NCBI GenBank assembly: GCA_964476505.1
Contig: CAYZAW010000010.1
Location: 1-48,547 of the forward strand
Direction of reading: 5' to 3'
Length of the DNA: 48,547 bases
DNA from: CAYZAW01 sp964476505
GTDB lineage: Bacteria; Bacillota; Clostridia; Christensenellales; CAG-138
The position numbers and the translations under genes were made by a program. The stretch's first letter is position 1. The number at the start of each line of letters is the position of its first letter. The notes under the pieces are model-generated. The model was not told where the DNA came from. It did no database searches and worked only from the letters and a program-made list of their open reading frames with translations. Below are positions 1-7,106 of this stretch, in pieces.

Positions 1-106
1 CGCATCATGCATTTGTATATCCTTTGGTATCCTTACCCGCGATTCCGTGCATGAAACGCTCGGTCAAAGAGGCTAAAAGCAGCCAACCGCCTGCTTTATG
101 ATAACC
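1..106. other. Left window edge, possible 3' end of an upstream gene
   Basis: No complete gene is visible here. A plus-strand frame stays open from the window edge to a TGA at 99-101 and could be the last ~32 codons of a gene whose body lies outside the window. It is followed at once by a terminator hairpin, which fits that reading. The peptide is too short to identify. Confidence 0.25.
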
Positions 107-133
107 AAAGACCCGCCTAAAAGACGGGTCTTT
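107..133. terminator. Rho-independent terminator, probably bidirectional
   Basis: A 9-bp perfect stem (AAAGACCCG at 107-115 with CGGGTCTTT at 125-133) carries T-runs on both sides. It lies 28 bases beyond the stop of the small minus-strand gene at 162 and just after a possible plus-strand gene end, so it could serve both. Confidence 0.7.
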
Positions 134-161
134 TCGCATTGCTTCCTTTTTTTTGCAGCTT

Positions 162-392
162 TTACCGGTTCGTTACGTTGGTAAACTGCGCTGCGATAGG
201 TGCTTCGGGCACGTTCCCTGCCTGCCGGTTGGTCAAGCAATACCCAACGGCAACCAGCGCCAGTGCGAAAAGCACGCTTGCCGCTACGACCACGCCTGCG
301 GGCACCATTGCGATGCCTACAAACAGCATCACAACATACGCCGCCACATACAGCAGGCTGACCGACAGTACGGACTGTTCAAACGCTTTCAT
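162..392 (-). CDS. Small two-helix membrane protein, unknown function
   Basis: This 76-residue protein starts at the ATG at 392, which has a GGAGGGAG site 6-7 bases upstream. It is mostly two hydrophobic segments (about residues 6-25 and 29-48, rich in Val, Ala and Leu) followed by a short polar tail, so it is probably an integral membrane protein with two helices. The reading frame is open further upstream, but that extension runs through a hairpin and past the inferred transcription start, so I reject the longer start. I do not recognise a family. The gene stands alone between terminators and has its own promoter (544-571) with a long structured leader. Confidence 0.6.
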   Translation of the reverse strand: MKAFEQSVLSVSLLYVAAYVVMLFVGIAMVPAGVVVAASVLFALALVAVGYCLTNRQAGNVPEAPIAAQFTNVTNR

Positions 393-455
393 GGTTACTC
401 CCTCCATCAGAATAAAATATTTGGAAACGGCAGTTGCCGTAACCTGCATCGGTTC

Positions 456-499
456 AAAAAAGCGGTTATGCCCGCGGCGCTGCCGCCGCGCGCTTTTTT
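456..499 (-). promoter_or_regulatory. Attenuator-like hairpin in the leader of the small membrane gene
   Basis: Between the promoter at 544-571 and the start codon at 392 there is an outer stem AAAAAAGCG/CGCTTTTTT (456-464 with 491-499) enclosing an inner stem GCGGCG/CGCCGC. Read on the minus strand it ends in six T, like an intrinsic terminator placed before the gene. It could be a premature terminator. No known riboswitch consensus was recognised. Confidence 0.45.
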
Positions 500-543
500 G
501 CGTATTCTTCCCAAACAATACCGCTTTTGGAAGAATGGAGCTC

Positions 544-571
544 ATTATACGCTTATTTCTGATATTGTCAA
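544..571 (-). promoter_or_regulatory. Sigma-A type promoter for the small membrane gene
   Basis: On the minus strand a TTGACA box (566-571) and a perfect TATAAT (544-549) are separated by 16 bases. Transcription would start near 537, giving a leader of about 145 bases. The rest of 393-698 holds only this leader, the hairpin at 456-499 and the iorB terminator. Confidence 0.7.
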
Positions 572-657
572 GCGTTATATCTGCAATATATCTCTCATTG
601 TATGCGCCCGGCGTAAAACGTATGCCGCGCGCTTTACAGCCGCATCCGCTTGCACAT

Positions 658-685
658 AAAAAAAGCGGCCTGTCGGCCGCTTTTT
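658..685 (-). terminator. Terminator of the iorAB operon
   Basis: A GC-rich stem (AGCGGCC with GGCCGCT, loop TGTC) with seven T on the minus strand lies 13 bases past the iorB stop codon. Confidence 0.85.
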
Positions 686-698
686 GCGTTTGTATGTG

Positions 699-1274
699 TT
701 ATGCCAAGGCATAGCCGCGCTCAAAGGCGGCCTTGTTCATGTCGATGAACTTGGGCTTTACGTTGGCCTCGATGGCCTGCATCCACTGCTCCTTGGTGAA
801 GGGCAGCTTCTTTGCAAGCACGCCTAAGAGCACCACGTTGGCAGCTCTGTAGGTGCCGCATTCGTGCGCGATGGAGGTAGCGTCCAGCGCGACCACATTG
901 GCACAGGCCTTTTTGATCTGCTCCATGCAGTCCGTGGGATACTCCGCCGCGCCAATGATCACCGGCATGGGCAGTATCTCCTGCGTGTTTACGATCATCA
1001 CGCCGTCCTTCTTAAGATACGGCAACGCGCGGTAAGCCTCTAAGTTCTCAAAGGCCAAGACCACGTCCGCCTGCTCCTGCTCCACAATGGTGGAATACAC
1101 GGGCTCCTTGTCGGACATACGCACGTAGGTCACGACCGTACCGCCGCGCTGGCTCATGCCGTGCACTTCGGAAACGCGCACGTCATAGTTGTTTTCCAAT
1201 GCCAAGTAGCCCAGTATTTTGCTGGCCAGCAGGGTGCCCTGCCCGCCTACGCCTACAATGACGATTCCAATCAT
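699..1274 (-). CDS. iorB: Indolepyruvate:ferredoxin oxidoreductase beta subunit
   Basis: This 191-residue protein is the small subunit of the enzyme that oxidatively decarboxylates aryl pyruvates from aromatic amino acid transamination to aryl-acetyl-CoA, passing electrons to ferredoxin. It has the gamma-type pyruvate-ferredoxin oxidoreductase fold, with the opening GVGGQGTLLASK and the HGMSQRGG motif near residue 40. I place the start at the ATG at 1274, because the GTG nine bases upstream sits almost on the AGGGAG site. It follows iorA by 18 bases in the same operon and ends at the terminator at 658-685. Family assignment is firm; the exact 2-oxoacid range is not visible. Confidence 0.9.
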   Translation of the reverse strand: MIGIVIVGVGGQGTLLASKILGYLALENNYDVRVSEVHGMSQRGGTVVTYVRMSDKEPVYSTIVEQEQADVVLAFENLEAYRALPYLKKDGVMIVNTQEILPMPVIIGAAEYPTDCMEQIKKACANVVALDATSIAHECGTYRAANVVLLGVLAKKLPFTKEQWMQAIEANVKPKFIDMNKAAFERGYALA

Positions 1275-1292
1275 ATTCTGCACGCTCCCTTC

Positions 1293-3011
1293 TTAGTTCA
1301 ATGCGCCGCGCGGGCAGACCTGCTTGCACATGCCGCAGCCAACGCACAGTGTTTCGTCAATGGTGATGCCCTTATCCGTTTTGATGATGGCGGGGCAGCC
1401 GATCTTCATGCACATGCCGCAGTTCACGCAGCTTTCCTCGCTGCACTTCACCGGAATGTTGCTCTGCTTTACGATGAGCGCGCAGGGGCGGCGTGCGATC
1501 ACAACGGAGAGCTCGTCTCTGGCGGTCTCTTCTTTTAATACTCGCTCCAGCTCCTTGAGGTCGAACGGGTCGACCACCACAACATGCTTTACGCCCATGG
1601 ACTTACAGAACAGCTCTAAATCCAGCTGCGGCGCAGGGTTGCCGTGGATATCGAGGCCGTTGCTGGGGTTGTTCTGGTGGCCGGTCATGCCGGTGATGGA
1701 GTTATCCGCGATGATGGCGGTACCGATGGAACGGTTATACACCATGTTGAGAAGCCCTGTGATGCCGCTGTGGCAGAAGGTGGAGTCTCCCAGCACCGCT
1801 ACCAGCTTATGCGCAAATTCCTTGCCGCGGGCTTTTTCCATGCCGTGCGCCATGGTGAACGAGCCGCCCATGCACAGCGTGGTATCCACGGCGGAAAGCG
1901 GCGGCAGAGCGCCCAGCGTATAACAGCCGATGTCCGCGCAGACCGTAAGCTTTAGCTTTGCCAGCACATAGTACAGGCCACGGTGCGGGCAGCCGGGGCA
2001 AAGCACCGGAGGCCGCACGGGGATGCCCTGGGTGTTCATGGGGCCAAGTTCGGGCGCGCCCGCGAACTTGGCGGCAACCTTACGCATAAACAGCTCGCCC
2101 TGTACGCCGGTTTTATCCTTGCCGGAGCAGGGGATGCCCCAAGCCTTGATCTGATCCTCGTAGAAGGGCTCCATGTCCTCGATCACATACAGGGTCTCCA
2201 CCTGCGCGGCGAACTCCCGGATGAGCTTTTCGGGCATGGGGTACGCCATACCCAGCTTCAGCACGGAGGCGTTGGGCATTGCGTCCTTCACGTAGTTGTA
2301 GGCCGCGCCGGAGGTCACGATACCGATTTTTTTATCGCCCCACTCGATGCGGTTGATGGGCATTGTGTTGGCCTCTTCCCCAAGGGCTTTTTCGCGCTCC
2401 TCCACCCATCTGTGGCGAGGGATCATGTTGCCCGGCATGCAAACGAACTTTTTCATGTTGCGTTCGTAGGGGCGAAGCGGCTGCTCCTCCCGCTCGCCAA
2501 GCTCCACGATGGTGCGCGCGTGGGCGATACGGGTGGTTAAGCGGAGAATGACCGGGCAATCGTACTTCTCGGAGATCTCATAGCCCAGCTTCACAAAATC
2601 CTTGCACTCCTGCGAGTTGGAGGGGTCCAGCACGATGGCGTGGGAGGCCTTGCCGTGCATGCGGGTGTCCTGCTCGTTTTGCGAGGAGTGCATGCCCGGA
2701 TCGTCTGCCACAATGATCACCACACCGGCGTTGATGCCGGTATAGGTGGCGGTGTAAAACGGGTCTGCCGCCACGTTCAGGCCTACGTGCTTCATGCAGG
2801 CCATGCTGCGCGCGCCGCCTACGGCAGCGCCGATAGCCACCTCAACGGCTACCTTTTCGTTGGGTGCCCATTCGGAGTAAATGCAGTCGTAATTGGCCAC
2901 ATTTTCGTTGATCTCCGTGCTGGGAGTGCCGGGGTAAGCAGAGGTAACGGTAACGCCCGCCTCATAGATACCGCGGGCAACAGCCTCGTTGCCAAGCATC
3001 AGTTGTTTCAA
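1293..3011 (-). CDS. iorA: Indolepyruvate:ferredoxin oxidoreductase alpha subunit
   Basis: This 572-residue protein is the large, thiamine-diphosphate-binding subunit. The N-terminal half carries the pyrimidine-binding domain (SAYPGTPSTEI near residue 23). The central part has the TPP/metal motif (GDSTFCHSGI...DNSITGMTG). The C-terminus is a two-cluster ferredoxin domain with CVNCGMCMKIGCP and CVGCGMCKQVCP, binding two 4Fe-4S clusters. The start is a TTG at 3011 with AAGGAGG nine bases upstream. It is full length for the family and begins the two-gene iorAB operon, used in anaerobic aromatic amino acid metabolism. Confidence 0.95.
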   Translation of the reverse strand: MKQLMLGNEAVARGIYEAGVTVTSAYPGTPSTEINENVANYDCIYSEWAPNEKVAVEVAIGAAVGGARSMACMKHVGLNVAADPFYTATYTGINAGVVIIVADDPGMHSSQNEQDTRMHGKASHAIVLDPSNSQECKDFVKLGYEISEKYDCPVILRLTTRIAHARTIVELGEREEQPLRPYERNMKKFVCMPGNMIPRHRWVEEREKALGEEANTMPINRIEWGDKKIGIVTSGAAYNYVKDAMPNASVLKLGMAYPMPEKLIREFAAQVETLYVIEDMEPFYEDQIKAWGIPCSGKDKTGVQGELFMRKVAAKFAGAPELGPMNTQGIPVRPPVLCPGCPHRGLYYVLAKLKLTVCADIGCYTLGALPPLSAVDTTLCMGGSFTMAHGMEKARGKEFAHKLVAVLGDSTFCHSGITGLLNMVYNRSIGTAIIADNSITGMTGHQNNPSNGLDIHGNPAPQLDLELFCKSMGVKHVVVVDPFDLKELERVLKEETARDELSVVIARRPCALIVKQSNIPVKCSEESCVNCGMCMKIGCPAIIKTDKGITIDETLCVGCGMCKQVCPRGALN

Positions 3012-3120
3012 TGCGATCGACCTCCTTATGATGTTGTATGATTGCGTTAGAAATACAGTCTCGTTGTGACGATAAGCGTGAAAGGAATACAGCCATGCAA
3101 TTTAGCCACATCCATCTTTC

Positions 3121-3148
3121 ATTATAAGATTCATACCCTCGAAAACAA
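3121..3148 (-). promoter_or_regulatory. Promoter for iorAB
   Basis: On the minus strand TTGTTT (3143-3148) and TATAAT (3121-3126) are 16 bases apart, about 110 bases upstream of the iorA TTG start. There is no clear terminator between the fumarase beta stop (3199) and this promoter, so some read-through from the fumarase genes is possible. Confidence 0.6.
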
Positions 3149-3198
3149 GGCACAGGCAGCGAATAGATTATATATAAGCAACAGTTATTTCCGGCGGA

Positions 3199-3741
3199 TT
3201 ATTGGCGGTATAAATTATTGCCCTCCGCATCGATGGCAACGATCACAGGCAAATGCTCCACACGAAGCCGTCTTACCGCCTCCGCGCCAAGCTCCGGAAA
3301 AGCGATCACCTCCGCCTCCTTGATGCATTTGGCAATGAGATACGCCGCACCGCCGGTTGCGGCAAAATACACGGCGCGCCCTTTCATGGCGTTCACCACG
3401 GCCTCGCCCCGGGCGCCCTTTCCCACCATAGCGCTTAGCCCCTTCATGATCATGCGGGGCGCATACGCATCCATACGGTAACTTGTAGTAGGCCCGCAGG
3501 GGCCGATTACCTCGCCCGGCGCGGCAGGACACGGCCCGGCATAGTAAATACACGCACCCTCCAGCGGGAAGGGTAGCGGCATGCTCGCGTCCAGAAGCGC
3601 CGCCAGCTTTTTATGCGCGGCATCCCGTGCGGTGTATATGATTCCGGAAAGCTCTACAACATCTCCCGCGCGAAGAGACAGCAATGCTTCTTGCTCCAGC
3701 GGAAGCCGGATTTGCTTGGCCGGTACTGCATTTTGTTCCAT
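3199..3741 (-). CDS. fumB: Class I fumarate hydratase, beta (C-terminal) subunit
   Basis: This 180-residue protein matches the swivelling beta domain of two-subunit class I (iron-sulfur) fumarase or L-tartrate dehydratase. Typical stretches are the GDVVELSG strand near residue 26, ARDAAHKK, the GPCGPTTSYRMD substrate loop near residue 81, and the central GARGEAVVNAMKGRAVYFAATGGAA. It interconverts fumarate and malate with the alpha subunit encoded 12 bases upstream. Fumarase and tartrate dehydratase cannot be separated by sequence reading alone; fumarase is more likely in a central metabolic context. The gene symbol is by family usage and not certain. Confidence 0.85.
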   Translation of the reverse strand: MEQNAVPAKQIRLPLEQEALLSLRAGDVVELSGIIYTARDAAHKKLAALLDASMPLPFPLEGACIYYAGPCPAAPGEVIGPCGPTTSYRMDAYAPRMIMKGLSAMVGKGARGEAVVNAMKGRAVYFAATGGAAYLIAKCIKEAEVIAFPELGAEAVRRLRVEHLPVIVAIDAEGNNLYRQ

Positions 3742-3753
3742 GCGCCTTCCTCC

Positions 3754-4596
3754 TTACAATACCGCCATGGCATGGCGGGCGCAGTGGCACTGCACGTTGA
3801 TCGCCACCGGAAGCCCGGCGATATGCGTGGGCATCTCCTCGATATGCACCGCCAGCGCGGTGGTTTTTCCGCCAAGCCCCATGGGGCCTATGCCAAGCTC
3901 GTTGATTCGCTGCAGCGCCTCCTGCTCCAGCGCGGCAACTTCCGCATTTGGGGCAGAAACGTTTAGCTCCCGCAGCAGCACGCGTTTGGAGGCAAGTGCC
4001 GCCTGCTCCATGGTGCCGCCGATGCCAACGCCCAATATCACGGGCGGGCAGGCGTTTGCCGCGCCTTGCCGGGCAGTTTCCACAATGGCGTTTAGTATTC
4101 CCTCGCGGCCTTGCGCGGGTTTTAACATATACACCCGGCTCATGTTCTCACTGCCAAAGCCCTTGGGAGCCACCCAAACGGTAAGCGTATCCCCCGGCAC
4201 ATACCGGGTATGCAGCACGGCAGGGGTATTATCTGTGATCGGTTCGCGTGACAACGCCTGCAAGGTGGACTTTCTGAAGTAGCCCTCCGTATACGCCTGC
4301 GCTACGCCTGCGTTGACGGCGTTTTGGATGTTGCCGTTTACATGCACCTCGCAGCCCACGTCCATGAACACCACCGCCATGCCCGTATCCTGGCAGCAGG
4401 GGCGGTTCGCCTGCCGTGCCATGGCCTCGTTTTCCAATATTTGACCCAATATAGCGTTGGCATGTCCGCATTCCTGCGCTTTGGCACTGCGAAGTGCTTC
4501 CAGCACATCCTCCGGCAGCGAGCAGCAGGCCTCGCGAAACAGCCGTGCCACGGTGTGTTTGATTTCGTCCTCATGGATCATGCGTATGATTCCCAA
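3754..4596 (-). CDS. fumA: Class I fumarate hydratase, alpha (iron-sulfur) subunit
   Basis: This 280-residue protein is the catalytic alpha subunit, which holds the labile 4Fe-4S cluster. The cluster cysteine in the CCQDTGM motif near residue 59 is visible, as are the NACPPVILGVGIGGT block and the GIGPMGLGGKTTALAV C-terminal signature. The start is taken as the TTG at 4596, nine bases after AAGGAG; an ATG five codons later is the alternative. It is translated with the beta subunit from one transcript. The cluster makes the enzyme oxygen-sensitive, which agrees with an anaerobic host. Confidence 0.9.
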   Translation of the reverse strand: MGIIRMIHEDEIKHTVARLFREACCSLPEDVLEALRSAKAQECGHANAILGQILENEAMARQANRPCCQDTGMAVVFMDVGCEVHVNGNIQNAVNAGVAQAYTEGYFRKSTLQALSREPITDNTPAVLHTRYVPGDTLTVWVAPKGFGSENMSRVYMLKPAQGREGILNAIVETARQGAANACPPVILGVGIGGTMEQAALASKRVLLRELNVSAPNAEVAALEQEALQRINELGIGPMGLGGKTTALAVHIEEMPTHIAGLPVAINVQCHCARHAMAVL

Positions 4597-4742
4597 GCCG
4601 GTATGCTCCTTACATTTTTTAACAGTCTATCACGATTGTTCAATGTTGAAAAGTGCGTTTGCCTGACAAACGTTCCATTTCATAGATACCCGCAATCCCA
4701 AAGTATAATCACGGCGGAAAATGAAACACACCCAACAAAGGC

Positions 4743-5014
4743 TTATTCCGGCTCCGGCGGCAAGTAAAAACATGAGGCAAGGCGCTACGCCGCCTTGCCC
4801 CCGTAAGCCATTCCCGTATACGAATACGATATGTCAAAAGTGACGACATGCGCGTCACTTTTGACACCTTGCAATCCGCAAGGCCGACAGAGGGCGCAGC
4901 CCTCCGAGGCAGCAGCGGATTGAAACCGTTCGCGCAAAACGAAGTTTGCGTGAATCCCAACGGCCGGGCAAAAGCCCGGCCGTTGACCTCGCAAAAGTGT
5001 TTACACTTTTGCGA
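4743..5014. repeat. Composite structured repeat region downstream of rubrerythrin
   Basis: The 419 bases between fumarase alpha and rubrerythrin contain no gene but a chain of near-perfect hairpins. These are a 9-bp stem at about 4776-4799, a 14-bp stem at 4832-4866 with loop ACATGCG, a CCTTGC/GCAAGG stem at 4867, a GAGGGC/GCCCTC stem near 4890, a 12-bp stem with AAAA loop at 4958-4985, and an 11-bp stem at 4991-5014 that starts two bases past the rubrerythrin stop. A second copy of the 4832-4923 part lies on the minus strand at 44139-44228. Bases 4597-4740 should hold the fumarase promoter, but I could not choose a convincing one. Confidence 0.75.
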
Positions 5015-5015
5015 C

Positions 5016-5555
5016 TTAATAGTTTTCCGCCTCGATCTGGAAGTATGCCTGCGGATGCGCGCAAACGGGGCATACCTTGGGGGCTTCCTCGCCCACATGC
5101 AGGTGACCGCAGTTCATGCACTTCCAAACGGTTTTGCCGTTTACCTTGAACACCTTGCCCTCCTGCACGTTTTTCAACAGCTTGAGGTAGCGCTCTTCGT
5201 GATGCTTTTCGATGGCGGCAACGCCCTCCATCATTTTACCGATGGCATCAAAGCCTTCTTCGTAAGCTTCCGCTGCCATCTTTTTATACATGTCCGTCCA
5301 TTCGTAGTTCTCGCCTGCGGCAGCGTCCTTCAGGTTCTCTGCCGTGTCGTGGATACCGCCGTTTACCAGCTTGTACCACAGCTTGGCATGCTCCTTTTCG
5401 TTATCGGCAGTCTCTAAAAAGAGGGCTGCTATCTGCTCATACCCGTCCTTCTTTGCTTTCGAGGCATAATAGGTATATTTGTTCCTTGCCTGCGACTCCC
5501 CTGCAAATGCCGCCAGCAGGTTGGCTTCCGTTTTCGTTCCCTTTAAGTCTTTCAT
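5016..5555 (-). CDS. rbr: Rubrerythrin
   Basis: This 179-residue protein is a non-haem diiron peroxidase of anaerobes that reduces hydrogen peroxide using electrons from NADH via rubredoxin-like partners. The N-terminal four-helix bundle has the two ExxH-type iron motifs (EANLLAAFAGESQARNKY near residue 10 and the DNEKEHAK and EKHHEERY helices). The C-terminal rubredoxin domain binds one iron through CMNCGHLHVG and CPVCAHP. The ATG at 5555 has AAAGGAG upstream. The gene is monocistronic. The stop codon abuts a perfect hairpin belonging to the repeat region at 4743-5014. Confidence 0.95.
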   Translation of the reverse strand: MKDLKGTKTEANLLAAFAGESQARNKYTYYASKAKKDGYEQIAALFLETADNEKEHAKLWYKLVNGGIHDTAENLKDAAAGENYEWTDMYKKMAAEAYEEGFDAIGKMMEGVAAIEKHHEERYLKLLKNVQEGKVFKVNGKTVWKCMNCGHLHVGEEAPKVCPVCAHPQAYFQIEAENY

Positions 5556-5661
5556 ATTCTTATACTCCTTTCAAAAGCTCTGTGGTCTAAATATACCCGT
5601 ATTCGCTCCGGCGCAACATATATCAAAAAATATTTTTGTAAAAATTTAGTCAATCGCAAAA

Positions 5662-5722
5662 CAAAAGAGCCCTGCGGCTCCTTTGTATGATCGCCGAAAA
5701 AGCAGCCGTCGGCTGCCTTTTC
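5662..5722 (-). terminator. Two terminator-like hairpins after the sugar symporter gene
   Basis: One stem, GCAGCC/GGCTGC with a GTC loop (about 5702-5716) followed by five T on the minus strand, lies just past the symporter stop. A second stem, GAGCC/GGCTC with CTGC loop, lies at about 5668-5681. Both separate the sugar operon from rubrerythrin. Confidence 0.7.
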
Positions 5723-5729
5723 GAAGCAA

Positions 5730-7106
5730 TTATGCGTCGTCCTTGATGTCCCCTCTGGCCTTCAAGTCCGCCAGTATCTTTTCGTACATTTGCTTGTCGA
5801 TCTTATACTTGGCGCGGTAGATGAAGAAGCCCACGGCAATGAATATCAAGGGCAGCACCAGCATGGCGATCTTTAATATCAAAAGCCCTTCGCTGGTTAC
5901 ATCCGCCGCGGATTCCGCTTGGGATATACCGGAAATGATGACCGTTGCGCCTACGATGCCGCTTGCCACAGCGCCGCCCATTTTATTGATGAAGGGCTGC
6001 AACGCCAACGATACGCTTTCGTTGCGCTTGCCAAGCTTCCACTGCCCGTACTCGATGCTGTCCGCCAAGAACATGAGCATCAAAAGCTGGATGAATGCCT
6101 GCCCCACAAAAATCATAACGCCCGCCACGCCGATAAACGCCATGTTCGCAGGCGAGAAGAAGAACAGGATGTAGCCTATCACCACCAGCACAGTGCCTGC
6201 GGCATACAGCTGCTTTCTGGTATAGCGCTTGGAGAACACCGGGAACACCGCCAGCGCCGCGATCTGGGATACGCCAAGGATCACCGCAAATACGGAGTAC
6301 ATGGCTTCGTTGTCGAACACGTATTTAAAGTAATACAGGCCAAAGCTTGTGGTGGTGTCGTAACCGATCATAAACAGCGCCATGGCGATTGCCGTATACA
6401 GAAGCTGATCGTTTTTGAAGATAGCCGTTACCATGCCCTTTAAGGTGGTATGCTCCTCCTGCTTGAACACGCCGCGCGGCTCCTTGGTGCCGATCAGCGT
6501 GACCGACTGGCCGATCCACAGTATCACCACAATGATGATGGAGAATATGGTGTAGGCAAGCTTCATGGAGCCTACTGCAGCGCCAATGGCCTCCGTGATG
6601 GGAACGATGCCCGCCACCACCGCAAACAAGCCCACGTTGGCGCAGATGCGGGCAAACGCGCCGATCTTTTCGCGATTGTGCTGGTCGGTGGAAAGCGCCG
6701 GCAGCATCGACCAATAAGCAATATCATTAGTAGTAAATGTCATGCCCCAGAACAGATAGATCACGGCAAACATGGCAACATACCCCGCGCCCGTCAGGCC
6801 GAAATCCGTAAAGAGCAGTATGGTGAACACGCCCGAGGTGAGCGCGCCAAACGCGATCCACGGCTTGAACTTGCCGAATTTCGTTTTGGTGTTGTCCACG
6901 ATCACGCCCATGATGGGGTCGTTCAACGCGTCGAAAATACGCGCTGCCAGCATGATGCCCGTGATCCACCAAAGCGTGGAATCCGGCAGGCAGAGGATGT
7001 CCGTCAGGTAAAAGATCAGATACATGCTCACCAGAGAATACAGCATGTCTCTTCCAACGGTGCCAAGGCCGAAGGTGATGCGGTTGCGGGTGGTCATGTC
7101 CTTCAT
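5730..7106 (-). CDS. GPH-family sugar:cation symporter (MelB-like)
   Basis: This 458-residue protein has about twelve hydrophobic segments and the family's N-terminal signature, with FGLGTVGRDMLYSLVSMYLIFYLTD leading helix 1 and the RIFDALNDPIMG motif near residue 57, whose aspartates bind the coupling cation in MelB. It imports a glycoside, probably an alpha-galactoside such as melibiose or raffinose judging from the overlapping alpha-galactosidase gene. Its ATG overlaps the alpha-galactosidase stop by four bases (ATGA), so translation is coupled. It is the last gene of the operon. The sugar specificity is inferred from neighbours only. Confidence 0.9.
   Translation of the reverse strand: MKDMTTRNRITFGLGTVGRDMLYSLVSMYLIFYLTDILCLPDSTLWWITGIMLAARIFDALNDPIMGVIVDNTKTKFGKFKPWIAFGALTSGVFTILLFTDFGLTGAGYVAMFAVIYLFWGMTFTTNDIAYWSMLPALSTDQHNREKIGAFARICANVGLFAVVAGIVPITEAIGAAVGSMKLAYTIFSIIIVVILWIGQSVTLIGTKEPRGVFKQEEHTTLKGMVTAIFKNDQLLYTAIAMALFMIGYDTTTSFGLYYFKYVFDNEAMYSVFAVILGVSQIAALAVFPVFSKRYTRKQLYAAGTVLVVIGYILFFFSPANMAFIGVAGVMIFVGQAFIQLLMLMFLADSIEYGQWKLGKRNESVSLALQPFINKMGGAVASGIVGATVIISGISQAESAADVTSEGLLILKIAMLVLPLIFIAVGFFIYRAKYKIDKQMYEKILADLKARGDIKDDA

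Noticed and set aside
393..545. Longer start for the small membrane protein (127 residues)
   Set aside because: The ATG at 545 lies upstream of the inferred transcription start and the frame crosses a hairpin. The ATG at 392 has a strong ribosome binding site.
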